Positions 1 through 10,639 of a stretch of 64,000 nt of DNA are shown here, piece by piece. The position numbers and the translations under genes are program-made. Position 1 is the stretch's first letter; each line of letters starts with the position of its first letter. Source of the stretch: Cliona cf. orientalis (taxonomy: Eukaryota > Porifera > Demospongiae > Clionaida > Clionaidae); the NCBI GenBank assembly GCA_963930775.1, contig OZ005703.1, forward strand, positions 6,076,001 through 6,140,000. The letters run 5' to 3'. The notes below the pieces were generated by a model, which was not told the DNA's origin, did not search any database, and saw nothing but the letters and a program-made list of their open reading frames with translations.

Positions 1-196
1 CTGTTAGCTCAGAGATGCGAGCATCTTTTTCTGAAGTAGTTTCTTTGAGTCTTTCTTGAAGTTCTAGGTTGGTTTTTCTCAGCTCTTCAGCCAGAGTGGA
101 CTGCGTCTGGACTTGGTTCTCCAGCTCCACGACTCTTTGGTGTAACTGCTTCAAGTGTTTGTTGGCCTCCTCGATATTTACGCGACTATAGCTCAT
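1..196 (-). CDS. Coiled-coil protein, N-terminal exon (VMAC-like?), runs off window
   Basis: Read on the minus strand, an ATG at 196-194 opens a frame that stays open to the window edge. It encodes a heptad-rich, highly charged chain starting MSYSRVNIEEANKHLKQLHQ and continuing with repeated L/E/K/Q positions, as expected for a parallel coiled coil. The first 20 or so residues (EANKHL, LHQR, VELE) resemble the start of vimentin-type intermediate-filament-associated coiled-coil protein (VMAC). That resemblance is from memory of the family and is weak, because coiled coils look alike. The gene is head-to-head with PSME3IP1, 104 bp apart. The rest of the gene lies outside the window. Confidence 0.6.
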   Translation of the reverse strand, partial: MSYSRVNIEEANKHLKQLHQRVVELENQVQTQSTLAEELRKTNLELQERLKETTSEKDARISELT

Positions 197-300
197 CTTC
201 ACAGCTGCACAGGGGTAAGAAGTTGGTAAGGGTCGTTACACTTACAGGTTTATGACGACCACTACCAATTGAAGGCTGTAAACAGATAGACGGTGACAAA
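197..300. promoter_or_regulatory. Shared bidirectional promoter interval
   Basis: Only 104 bp separate the start codons of the minus-strand coiled-coil gene and plus-strand PSME3IP1. Both 5' UTRs and both core promoters must fit here or overlap the first exons, so a shared divergent promoter is inferred. No TATA box is evident. Confidence 0.5.
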
Positions 301-1893
301 ATGCAGGGTATTTTCAAGTCGTTTGTCTCGGAAAAGGAGATCGATGAGATCAAACAAAAGCGTCAGGAAGAATGGGAGAAAGTGCGGAAGCCAGATCAAC
401 CTCTGCGTGAGTAAAATCTTAACAATTAGATCTATCTGGCTTAAGCTTGTACATGGATGTATCGTGCAATCTCTTCTAATGTCTCTTGATAATTTCTTAT
501 ACAGAACGCCCAGAGGAGGCTATTGATCACAGGACACTGTATGAGCGACTGAAGGAACAGAAGGATAGGAAGCAAGAGGAATTTATGGAACAGTTGAAGT
601 TTAGTAAGTCAATCTAAATGATTGTCAGTGTTAATCTGGGATACCAGCCCCTTCACAACATTCTACTAGACTAATGTAACCAGACCCTTTCTCTCTTGTG
701 AAGGGGCTGGTATCCCACAAACTAGTCTGGTATTAGAATATACTATGCATACGACTTTCGTTTCAATCGTGTACTACATTTCAATTATCTGTGTATGTAA
801 CTAGCTTGTGATGATAATACTGTAAATTTCTAAACTACTAGAGAACATGATCTATAAGGGATTGGATGACGAAGAAGCAAGCTTCCTCACGTTTATTGCT
901 CAGCGACAGGCTGATCAAGAGACAGAGATGATCAAGAGAGAAATCGAAGAAGTACATTTATTCAGAGTAAGACGATTTAAAAACAGTGGCACAAACATGC
1001 GATCTCAATCTCTCTCCCTCTTTCTGTCTCTCTCTCCTCTCTCTCTCCCTCCCTCCCTCTCTCCCTTTCTCTCTCTCTCTTTCCCTTCGTCTCTCTCCCT
1101 CCCTTCATCTCCCTCGGATCCACCCCTCCTCCTCAGGATGCTGTAGCTAAATTGCAAGATGAAGAGGGCCTTGCTACCATCCAGCAAAGCAGTTCGAGTA
1201 GCAGCCAAGCTCAAAGTGATCCACTAACCAGTAGTAGCAGTAGTAGTGGCAGCAAACCAAAGCAGAAATCAAAGCAACTGGCGCTCATTGCTGGATCCAT
1301 CAAAACAAAGAGAAAAAGGTACAGAGTCTTGTACAATATCATGCAAATTTGGCTTATAGTGTAGAATAGCTGAGGAAGTATCCTAACTAGATTTCAAGAC
1401 TGAGACTAGACTAGCGAATTAATGTAGTTATTCCACAACCATAGGAGCCAGTCATCCGGTGATGTCGATGGAGACAAAGATGGCAACACATCATCGAGGG
1501 ACAAGGAGACAGCATCACCTGTAGCTACCAGTCCGGAAAAGAAACAGAAACTCGATCCAGAGTCACTGTCAAATACTACCACTCAGAAACCACCAGGTAT
1601 AATAATATTATACTGGTACGTCAGCTATTGTAACAATAATATTATAGCAGGAAATTTTATTCTCAAGTAAGAGCATCCTAGGCATGACATTACAACCATT
1701 GAAATGATTGAAAACTCATAGGTGTCTAACTATAGGTCTATAATGTCATGTACTTCCATATTTTGTAATCTCTTGCGCAGACCCAGCATCATCTGTTGAG
1801 CAAGCTGGGAGGAGCCGGCAGCCGTCAACATCCCAAGCACTATCAGGACTCATGGCATATTCCTCCAGCAGTGAAGAGGAGGACGACTCTTAA
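301..1893 (+). CDS. PSME3IP1: PSME3-interacting protein (FAM192A/NIP30), complete, 6 exons
   Basis: Exons 301-406, 505-603, 842-966, 1137-1318, 1445-1596 and 1781-1893 join in phase to give 258 aa. The N-terminal FAM192A/NIP30 domain is clear: [39 protein letters not shown], then the [10 protein letters not shown] block. The middle is Ser-rich (residues about 125-150) with a basic KTKRKR stretch, and the tail ends in an acidic serine cluster ([10 protein letters not shown]). In vertebrates the protein is nuclear and binds the proteasome activator PA28gamma (PSME3) through its C-terminal region; that role is transferred by family. The last two exons are duplicated downstream (5848-6485). Intron 3 is a pyrimidine-rich (CT) tract. 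Start chosen at the first ATG followed by the conserved domain. Confidence 0.88.
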
Positions 1894-2275
1894 TAATATT
1901 ATAGTCTATGCAGTCTACTATCTATATATGACGCATTTTTGTGCTGGCATAATCTTGTGCATGACAATCATGTATCTAGACTAGTAGATTTTCAGTATGG
2001 CCTCCAGTTTTCAGTAATTACGTTATGCGCATGCTCAAACGCCACGTGTTGGTTCGTATCTGGTAATGGTCGTCATCATCGCACCGTTCAGCCCCACCCC
2101 CACATACTTTAAATTTACTTTCCGGGTATCCAATTTTTCATGGGCTATATAATAATACATCTATATCTGAAGTAAACGTAGGATGCTCTTATAAAAGTTT
2201 GTCTGATATATTATTATTAAAATAATCAGGTGGTGTACACTATCAGTATCGCAGAGAATACAGTACAGCTAAACT

Positions 2276-4729
2276 ATGGCTAAGTCTATTGTGCAGTGGG
2301 CATGTCTGTGTGGTGCAATAATATTAATGATCACAAACAAAGCAAATGCTCAAGGTAAGCTGCATGTTTGTTAACTCCCTGCAAGAACTCAGTAGCTGTT
2401 GAGAGAGTATCATAATTATCTTTGATTCGATATCCATCTTGTTTCATTTCAGCTGGAACACTTGGTTTTTACCTGAATGGAGTAGCCTATCGCAATGGTT
2501 CCACTGTTCTAAGGAGTATTATTGGAGAGGAAGGAAATGCTCTACAGTGTACCACTGACAGCACCACTTGCTGTAGCAATATTCGTTTCGAAATGCGTGC
2601 TGGAGAGTTCCATTTTCCTGATGGTAGTGAGGTACCAATTATGGCGGAAAGTAGAAATGGGTATTACAGAACCAGAGCGTCTGGGTACATTTCCCTCAAC
2701 CGCCAATCAAATGGTACCATCACTGGACAGTTTCGATGCAAAATCCCAGCTGCTAGTCAGACTGATGTTCACTTGCTTATAAATATCGGTAAGCGATGGC
2801 TTCAATAATTCTTATTATAGTGGGATACACTGAGGGGCAATGATTGACTAAAATTAATGTACTCTCCTTTACTGGATGAGCACCAGCCTGCATGTCCTTC
2901 ACTGAATTTTTCATATAGTTGACATCAACATTGGTATAATTCCATATGGTGCTAACATTGCTGGAGAGACCTACCGTCTGGAGTGCTCCACCATGATTGG
3001 GTCAAACGATCAGCCTGTCTTCACCTGGCTGGATTCAACGGGTAACCCAGTTCCCTCTGAGATGATCAACACAGCAGGTGGTGTGAGCACTCTGATGTTC
3101 AGTCCACTGGCAGCCTCTCATGCTGGGAACTACACCTGTCTAGTCTCATTGGAGGGTATGTCATTCAACAAAACTGTGATGATCACTGTAAATGGTATGT
3201 ATTTGAGATAATATTGATAATAATATTATTGTGCGTGTATGCACGCATGTACTGTAAGAAAGATATAATTTCAACCATAACATATAGCTAGCTACACGAT
3301 TCTAGAGGCCAGGTGGATAGCATAATAACGCTTCAACTACAAAATGGCCACTAGATTTTGGCATAACCATGCACTAGTGTCAACTGCATGCTCAGTGACA
3401 AACAAGACACGGAAACTATTGTCAGTCTCACCTGGGAACACCCTCAATCAGTGAGCTATTATAAACTATTATATACATCAGCAAATTTCACTGACAAACA
3501 AAAATCACATAATACAGCTATATAGTAGTGGAGCATAATAGTTATGTTTTGTGTCAGTCTCACCTGGGAACAGCCTCGTGATGTAAACTATCATAATAAT
3601 ACACCAGTGATGAACAAAGCAGTTATCTTCAGTATGCACAGCTAGTATGAACAATATCTTGCCTGCATGGGAATACTGATGAACTATGACTAATATTTCA
3701 CTGACAAACAATGATAGCTATAGTGAACATTGGTGTCACCTAGAGTAAGTGACAGAGTAAATTGTTATTTACTCTTGTTTTCACCTAGCTGGGAATAGCC
3801 TCATGATAATCTGATGGACTATCAATGATTTCACTGACATTGTCAACAGTTATACATAAGTACAATCGATGTACTACAGCTAGTAGTGATATTATACGTA
3901 GCATAAAATATTATGAACATCATTATTTTTACCAGTCTCAATTCAACCCACCCACTATTTTGAATACCATATTATTATATAAATGGTGTAAGCCGCAGAC
4001 TATTGTTATTCCACCCTCTGCTTTATAAACTCATGTCTAATAAACATAATAATTTTCTGTCCATTAAATTTTTAATATTACCCTTACTGCAGCACCAGTG
4101 ACAATGATTACCTCATCACCAACAACTCTTGATACAGCTGCCATCCTGGGTCTTCTGGTAGCTGTGACAATCATACTCATCGTCGGAACAGCAGCTGTCA
4201 TCGTTCTAATAATTATTGTCTTCATTGTTAGAAATTGCAAATCAGCTGAATTCAACCCAAATCAAGTGTTGTAAGTCTTTGATAATTTGTGATCAATAGC
4301 TGAAATTAGTTTACATACAAGTAGTGGTTTGCTGGAACCTATTCTATGTATAAAGGTCCTCAAAGTTATTTTAATGAGCCTGTACTGCTGTACATCTACC
4401 TTTACCGTTCATTGCCTAATCCTTAATGCAACAGATCAAGAGTGGAAAATGAGACAAAAGGCAGTGGTTTAGGAGCTGATAGTGCTGGGTATGAAATACT
4501 GGACAGGTATAATCCAGTGTATGAAGAAATTAAAGAGATGCAACCTCTAAGCCTACCGGATCAGCAAGGACTACCCCCATCATCAGCGCTAGCTGGCCCT
4601 GATTATGACATCAAACAGTGTCCCGCCTACGGCACTGCCCAGGAGAGCCAGCAGGCTGAAATCTCATTAATTCATCCAGCTGGTACAACTGCCACATGCA
4701 AGAGACTCGTCAGAGATGAGCGGCAATAA
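2276..4729 (+). CDS. Ig-domain transmembrane receptor with ITAM-like tail (paralogue A)
   Basis: Exons 2276-2354, 2453-2788, 2919-3194, 4093-4270 and 4435-4729 keep phase and give 387 aa. Order: signal peptide (about residues 1-25); a first Ig-like domain with a CTTDSTTCC motif and GQFRC near its end; a second Ig domain with the usual C, W and YTC pattern (HAGNYTCLV); a transmembrane helix around residues 247-272; and a cytoplasmic tail. The tail has GYEILDRYNPVYEEI (residues 308-322): YxxL, six residues, YxxI, the ITAM spacing. NPVY and YEEI also match PTB and Src-family SH2 ligand motifs. Compared with paralogue B, a 4-bp insertion (TGCA, near 4696) shifts the frame and replaces the last 20 or so residues by a short basic end. 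Ligand and function are unknown. Confidence 0.8.
3195..4092. other. Intron 3 of Ig receptor A
   Basis: This 898-bp intron contains short repeated phrases (CAGTCTCACCTGGGAA recurs near 3422 and 3555) and no convincing ORF. The matching intron in paralogue B is about 2.0 kb because of transposon insertions. Confidence 0.6.
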
Positions 4730-5049
4730 TCAAGATGGAAATTTAGACAATGCTGAAGATAATGAAACTGCAATGTAGCTATGCCCAAGTACGACTGACA
4801 GTATTAAAAATTTTATATCATGTATGTATCAGCGTAGATATCAGTTAAAGATTAGCTAGTCCAATGATAGCATAATTAAATTTTGACATGTCTCTAATGA
4901 GCTTCATGTATATTATTATTGCGAAGTCATTTGTAGAGTGATCATGTATGGATGACTACAAACTGCACGTGCATCATGTACATGTAATAAAATTTTTCGA
5001 AGGCCCAATATGCCTGCCATTTAAATTATATTCTCTCATCTGCTCATAG

Positions 5050-5729
5050 CTGAGTTGTTGGTTGACAAGGCGATGGACCTGGACCATGTGGGCGGAATCT
5101 TTAGTGGGAACATCAAGCCGACCCCTTTCCTGTGCCTGATACTCAAAATGCTCCAGATCCAGACGAGCAAGGATATCATCATCGAGTTCATCAAAAATCC
5201 AGACTACAAGTGAGGACAAAATTTTAAGTATCGTATAAGTTCTAATTACAGCGCCAAAAAAATAATTCAGAATCGTACTTGGCACTTCTATTAAAAATTA
5301 CTTCAGGTACCAGTTTTCATATCTCTGATCGACTGTACTTTGCGTTATAATTAGAGCAATAATAATATTATCCAATGCCAAGTGGCACTAACATTTGAGC
5401 GGCACTGTATTAGACTTTTTATGTTACAGTATGTACAATGTTTGCTGACTCAGTAAGACTGGTGACTGAATTTTTACTGACTCAGCAATGCTCGCACAGG
5501 TAACAGACTCCTTGAGATGAATATTTCCAAACTAATGCATTCAACTACTCATAGCTACTGGGAGGAAAGAGAGAGAGAGAAGGAGAGAATGAGAATCTTC
5601 TACTCCTGCAGGTATGTACGGTGCTTGGGTGCTGTGTATCTTCACCTAGTTGGTGAGACGTTGGAAGTGTATAATTATCTAGAGCCACTCTACAACGACT
5701 ACAGGAAGATCAAGAGAAAGAACAGAAAC
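5050..5729 (+). pseudogene. PRPF38A: PRPF38A fragment: exons 2 and 3 only
   Basis: Exon 2 (5050-5209) and exon 3 (5612 to about 5729) are near-identical to exons of the complete gene downstream. The peptides include ELLVDKAMDLDHVGG, FIKNPDYK and YNDYRKIKRKNRN. Exon 1 with the start codon is deleted: sequence matching the DNA before exon 1 (around 4915) runs straight into sequence that follows exon 1 in the other copy (from about 10910). Everything after exon 3 is cut by the duplication breakpoint. It cannot make PRPF38A; whether it is transcribed cannot be seen. Confidence 0.85.
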
Positions 5730-5826
5730 AGAGTATTGGCGGGAATTAAATTTGGCGGTTGAGCCCCCAATCACTATTGCAAGAATATTAGCAGATTTAA
5801 ATTTGGCGGTTCGGTACGGGATCGCC
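5730..5826. other. Duplication junction with repeat filler
   Basis: Between PRPF38A exon 3 (copy A) and PSME3IP1 intron 4 (copy B) lie about 97 bp found at neither original site. They contain two related phrases, ATTAAATTTGGCGGTT and TTTAAATTTGGCGGTTCGG. Related sequence occurs at 41770-41930, so the filler is a dispersed repeat sitting exactly at the junction. Confidence 0.6.
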
Positions 5827-5847
5827 ATTAATGCAGTTATTCCATAG

Positions 5848-6485
5848 GAGCCAGTCGTCCGGCGATGTCGATGGAGATAAAGATGGCGACACATCATCGA
5901 GGGACAAGGAGACAGCATCACTTATAGCTACCACTCCGGAAAAGAAGCAGAAACGTAATCCAGAGTCACTAGCTGTCAAATACTACCACTCAGAAACCAC
6001 CAGGTCTATAATATACTGGCACGTCAGCTATTGTAACAATAATAATAATATTATAGCAGGAAATTTTATTCTCAAGTAAGAGCATCCTAGGCATGACATT
6101 ATACCGTATAGCAGGAAACTTTCGAGGGAGAAAACTTTCACGAATTTCGCGATTTTTCAGCCATCCGCGAAAGTTTTCTCCACAAAATTCTAGGCATGCC
6201 ACACCCATTAACATTCCGCGAAATTTTTCTCCACGAAATGCTTCTTTCCTACCGATCCGCGAAAGTTTTCTCCCTCGAAAATTTCCCGCTATATGATAGC
6301 ATTGAAAACTCATAGTCATCTAACTATAGGTCTACAGTGTCATGTACTTCCATATTGTAATCTCTTTCACAGATGCAGCATCATCTATCGAGCAAGCTGG
6401 GAGGAGCCGGCAGCCGTCAACATCCCAAGCACTTTCAGAACTCATGGCATATTCCTCCAGCAGTGAAGAGGAGGATGACTCTTAA
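5848..6485 (+). pseudogene. PSME3IP1: PSME3IP1 3' exons 5-6, duplicated fragment
   Basis: Exon 5' (5848-6003) and exon 6' (6373-6485) copy the last two exons of the complete gene. Exon 5' carries an extra AGCT near 5971 that breaks the frame, and no upstream exons are present. Exon 6' still reads the acidic-serine C-terminus to its TAA. Non-functional as a PSME3IP1 gene. Confidence 0.8.
6102..6296. mobile_element. Palindromic MITE with about 30-bp inverted ends
   Basis: The ends are inverted repeats: TAGCAGGAAACTTTCGAGGG at 6109 and its near-complement ending in CCCGCTA at 6291. GAAAGTTTTCTCC phrases recur inside. It sits in the intron between PSME3IP1 exons 5' and 6'. The equivalent site in copy A (about 1690) is empty, so the insertion came after the duplication. 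A degraded relative lies at about 34147-34240. Confidence 0.75.
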
Positions 6486-6842
6486 TAATATTATTATAAT
6501 CTATGTAGTCTACTGTCTATATATATAATATGGTGCACCTTTTTGTTCTGGTATAATCTTGTGCATGACAATCATGTATCTAGAGCTCACTCGATTTCAG
6601 TGTGGCCTCCAATTTTCAGTAATTGCGTTATGCGCATGCTCAAACGCCACGTGTTGGTTCGTAACTGGTAATGGTCGTCGTCATCGTAGCGTGCAGCCCC
6701 ACCCCGCGTACTTCTTTCCGGATATGATGCAGCGCAATTTCCATGGGCTATACATCCGAAGTAAACGTAGGATGCTCTTATCTGGTATATTAAAATAATC
6801 AGGTGGTGTACACTATCACAGAGAATACCGTATAGCTAAACT

Positions 6843-9800
6843 ATGGCTAAGTTTATTGTGCAGTGGGCATGCCTGCACATGTGTGGTGCAATAATATTAA
6901 TGATCACAAGCAAAGCAGCTGCTCAAGGTAAGCTGCATGCCTGCTGAACTCCTCAATAGGTGTTGAGAGAGTATCATGATTTTATATCGTCGATTCGATG
7001 TCCATCTTCTTGTTTCATTTCAGCTGGAACACTTGGTTTTTACCTGAATGGAGTAGCCTATCGCAATGGTTCCACTGTTCTAAGGAGTGCTATTGAAGAG
7101 GAAAATAATGCTCTACAGTGTACCACTGATAGTACCACCTGCTGCAGCAATGTTCCTCCCGAAATGCGTGCTGGAAAGTTTTACTTTCCTGATGGTAGTG
7201 AGGTACCAATTATGGCGGAAAGTAGAAATGGGTATTACAGAACCAGAGCGTCTGGGTACATTTCCCTCAACCGCCAATCAAATGGTACCATCACTGGACA
7301 GTTTCGATGCAAAATCCCAGCTGCTAGTCAGATTGATGTTCACTTGCTTATAAATATCGGTAAGCGATGGCTTCAATAATTTTTATATAGTGGGATACAC
7401 TGAGGGGCAATGATTGACTAAAATTAATGTACTCTCCTTTACTGGGTGAGCACTAGCCTGCATGTCCTTCATTGAATTTTTCATATAGTTGACATCAACA
7501 TTGGTATAATTCCACTTGGTGCTAACATTGCTGGAGAGACCTACCGTCTGGAGTGCTCCACCAGGATCGGGTCAAATGATCAGCCTGTCTTCACCTGGCT
7601 GGATTCAACGGGTAACCCAGTTCCCTCTGAGATGATCAACACAGCAGGTAGTGTGAGCACACTGGTGTTCAGTCCACTGGCAGCCTCTCATGCTGGGAAC
7701 TACACCTGTCTAGTCTCATTGGAGGGTATATCATTCAACAAAACTGTGATGATCACTGTGAACGGTATGTATTTGAGATAATAATTATCGATAATAATAT
7801 TATTGTACGTGTATGCACGCATGTACTGTAAGAAAGATATCTGCTCATTATTTTTAACCATAACATTGTGGTTAATATACACGATTCTAGAGGCCAGGTG
7901 GACAGCATAACACTTCATCTACAAAATGGCTACTAGATCTTGGCATAGCCACGTATACTCAGTCACATTAATAGTTAGTGTCAACTGCGTGCTCAGTGAT
8001 AAACAAGACAGGGGCGGATACAGGGGGAGGGCTAAGGGGGCTGTAGCCCTCCCCCTCAACCCCAAATGTAGGGCGTATTTAATATAAAACTGAACTGTAG
8101 CCCCCCTCTAGCCCCCCAACCTTAGACTTACCATGAAACTGACAATGAAAATACTCCAAAAACGTTGAAAACTAGCCTTACTGCAGCCGTTTGTGTTCGT
8201 TTACGGCCGTTTAGTGGGCGTGGTCATTGAAAGTGGGTGTGGCCTAATTTTTTCCGCGCGCTTTGCGCGCGATTCTAGCCCCCTCCCTCACAAATGCTTG
8301 TATCCGCCCCTGCAAGACACGAACACTATTATCAGGAACACCTTCAATCAGTTATAAACATTATTATTACAAGCAGGGGGCCTCGCTTTGCTCGCCCCCC
8401 TGCTGCACCTGATTGTTTAATAATTTTGCTCGTGCACCAGCCCGGGCCCTCGTTTGTGTAAGGGGATAATCATTGAAGTGCTGCACAATGGCCTAGCTAC
8501 CTGTGATGAGGACAGTACTATGGCCACAGGCCAGAGTGCTAATTGAATCATGTGAATTGTATATATCTGGGGAGATTTTACATGAGATCAGAGGTCATAC
8601 ATAAATCACCCCCTGATTATATTTATTGTATTGGTAAGTCAGTATTACATGGGAAGATTTTACGTAAGAACTTTGACCTTACATAAAATCTTCCCATATA
8701 AAGTAACAAAATTAATGTAAGCACTGCATGGAAATATTTTACATGTGACGTAAAATTCTTCCATGATTAGATCATGGTAGAAGTCACGTAAAGTCTCCCC
8801 ATGATTAACCCAAGGGAGAAGTCACATAAAATCCCCCCATGATTAACCTAAGGGAGAAATCATGTAAAATCTTCCTATGATAGAATCATGGCAATTTTCC
8901 TACTTTTACATAAACATCTAAATGACCCAGAAATAGAGCTAATCATTGTTGGAGTTGCCGTTTCCATAGTTGCCAACAGTCCCGATTTGAGCGGGACAGT
9001 CACGATTTTGAGGCTATTTTCACTGTCCCGCCCGACAGACACTTTCATCAAAGGAATGTCCCGACAAAGCCGAAAAGTACCACAATAACATTTGATAAAC
9101 AAGATTATCATTACAAACTTGCAGAATAACACTCAGTTTTGACATTTTCTAGCCTGTAAAAGTCCCAAACAGCCAAAATCTTTCATGATCTTCAGCTCAG
9201 TGCTGCTAAACTGACGATCCAAATTTCGACCACACCCATAATTTTCGTTTTATTAGAGAATTTTGAGGTGGGCGTAGGCCGTGATGTGGGTGTGGCACAT
9301 GCATAGAGCAGCATGTCCCGACCAGTAAACTCAGGAGGTTGGCAACTATGCGTTTCAGCTTGTTAGCAATTAATGGGGGTGTGGTATCAAATATCAAAAT
9401 CATCCGTGTCCCTTATGTACTTTGTAGGACAAGAAACAGATCATTAAATTTTAATTTGCGTGGCCTAACCTGATGGACTATCGATGATTTCCCTTACATT
9501 GTCAACAGTTACATAAGTACAATCGATGTACTACAGCTAGTAGTGATAGCTATCATACGTAGCATAATATTATTATTATTATTATGAACATCATTATTTT
9601 GGTCAGTCTCAATTCAACCCACCCACTATTTTGAATAATTATCGTATACTGGTATATTCAAGGTGTAAGCCGCAGACTATTGTTATTCCACCCTCTGCTT
9701 TATAAACTCATGTCTAATAAACATTAATTATGTATCCATTAAAATTAATATTATCCTTATTGCAGCACCAGTGACAATGATTACTTCATCACCAACAACT

Positions 9801-10419
9801 CCTAATTATAATACAGCAGCCATCCTAGGTCTCCTGGTAGCTGTGACAATCATGCTCATCGTTGGAACAGCAGCTGTCATCATTCTAATAATTATTGTCT
9901 TCAGTGTTAGAAATTGCAAATCAGCTGAAATCAACCGAAATCAAGTGTTGTAAGTCTTTGATAATAATTATCAATTTATATATGTATACAAGTAGTGATT
10001 TACTGGGTGCAGTGGAACCTGTTCTATGATCCTCAAGTTACTTTAATGAGCCTGCACTGCTGTACACCTACCATTAATGTTCATTGCCTAATACTAATTA
10101 ATGCAACAGATCAAGAGTGGAAAATGAGACAAAAAGCAGTGGTTTAGAAGCTGATAGTGCTAATCCAGTGTATGAAGACATTAAAGAGATGCAACTTCTA
10201 AGCCTACCTGATCAGCAAGGACTACCCCCATCATCAGCTGGCCTTTATGACATCAAACAGTGTCCCGCCTACGTCACTGTTGCCCAGGAGAGCCAGCAGG
10301 CTGAAATCTCATCAATTCATCCAGCTGGTACGACAGCCACAAGAGACTCGTCAGAGATGAGCAACAATAATCAAGATGGAAATTTAGACGAAGTCGAAGA
10401 CATTGAAACTGGAATGTAG
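6843..10419 (+). CDS. Ig-domain transmembrane receptor (paralogue B), single-tyrosine tail
   Basis: Exons 6843-6927, 7024-7359, 7489-7764, 9766-9949 and 10110-10419 join in phase, giving 396 aa. The architecture equals paralogue A: signal peptide, CC-containing first Ig-like domain, second Ig domain, transmembrane helix (AAILGLLVAVTIMLIVG and onward), cytoplasmic tail. A 24-bp in-frame deletion relative to A, near 10163, removes GYEILDRY. Only NPVYEDI remains of the ITAM-like pair. Other tail tyrosines are in LYDIK and PAYVTV. The reading frame continues 20 or so residues past the homologous frameshift in A, ending VEDIETGM. Identity with A is very high in the Ig exons, so ligand-binding surfaces may be shared while signalling differs. 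Confidence 0.8.
8009..8312. mobile_element. hAT-like MITE (CAGGGGCGGAT ends), 5-bp target duplication
   Basis: The ends are CAGGGGCGGATACA and its complement TGTATCCGCCCCTG. The flanks CAAGA (8004-8008 and 8313-8317) are an exact 5-bp duplication. Copy A has the unoccupied CAAGA once (about 3402). The interior contains GCGCGCTTTGCGCGC. It is in intron 3 of Ig receptor B; the same family occurs at 27713 and 48670. Confidence 0.85.
8370..9465. repeat. Repeat-filled part of Ig-B intron 3
   Basis: This DNA is absent from intron 3 of paralogue A. At 8640-8895 there are four or five imperfect units of about 45 bp containing GTAAAATCTTCCCATGATTA-like phrases, the first arranged as a hairpin (8651-8695). 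From 8980 there is a GTCCCG/GGGAC-rich stretch without recognisable coding content. No gene is supported here. Confidence 0.55.
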
Positions 10420-10639
10420 CTGCACCCAAGTACGACTGACAGTAATAAAATTTTTTTATCATATTAAATATCATGTAGCATAGATATCTATGGTATCAGT
10501 CAGAGATTAGCTACCAGGCCAATGATAGCATAATTAAATTTTGACATGTCTCTAGTGTGCATATTATTGCGCACGCCATAAATTTCCGCGCGAACATTAT
10601 TATAAGATTTTGCCCTTTGACCTTTAACACTTGGCCAAC

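Larger units (their letters stand above)
1418..5729. repeat. Segmental tandem duplication, copy A
   Basis: From the end of PSME3IP1 intron 4 through PRPF38A exon 3, this segment matches 5827-11507 in the same order: PSME3IP1 exons 5-6, Ig receptor gene, PRPF38A exons. Exons, introns and flanks all align by eye. Copy A lacks PRPF38A exon 1 and the later transposon insertions seen in copy B. Confidence 0.85.

Noticed and set aside
1005-1214. Minus-strand RERE-rich frame opposite PSME3IP1 intron 3
   Set aside because: Complement of a CT-rich polypyrimidine intron; low complexity only.
2519-2782. Second frame overlapping Ig exon 2 in both paralogues
   Set aside because: An overlapping frame conserved only because the exons are near-identical duplicates; no start context or domain.
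4490-4640. ITIM motifs in receptor tails
   Set aside because: No tyrosine has the needed I/V/L/S at -2 together with I/V/L at +3; the YxxL-x6-YxxI pair fits ITAM spacing instead.
5517-5762. 81-aa plus frame as a separate gene
   Set aside because: It is PRPF38A exon 3 (copy A) read with intron on both sides.
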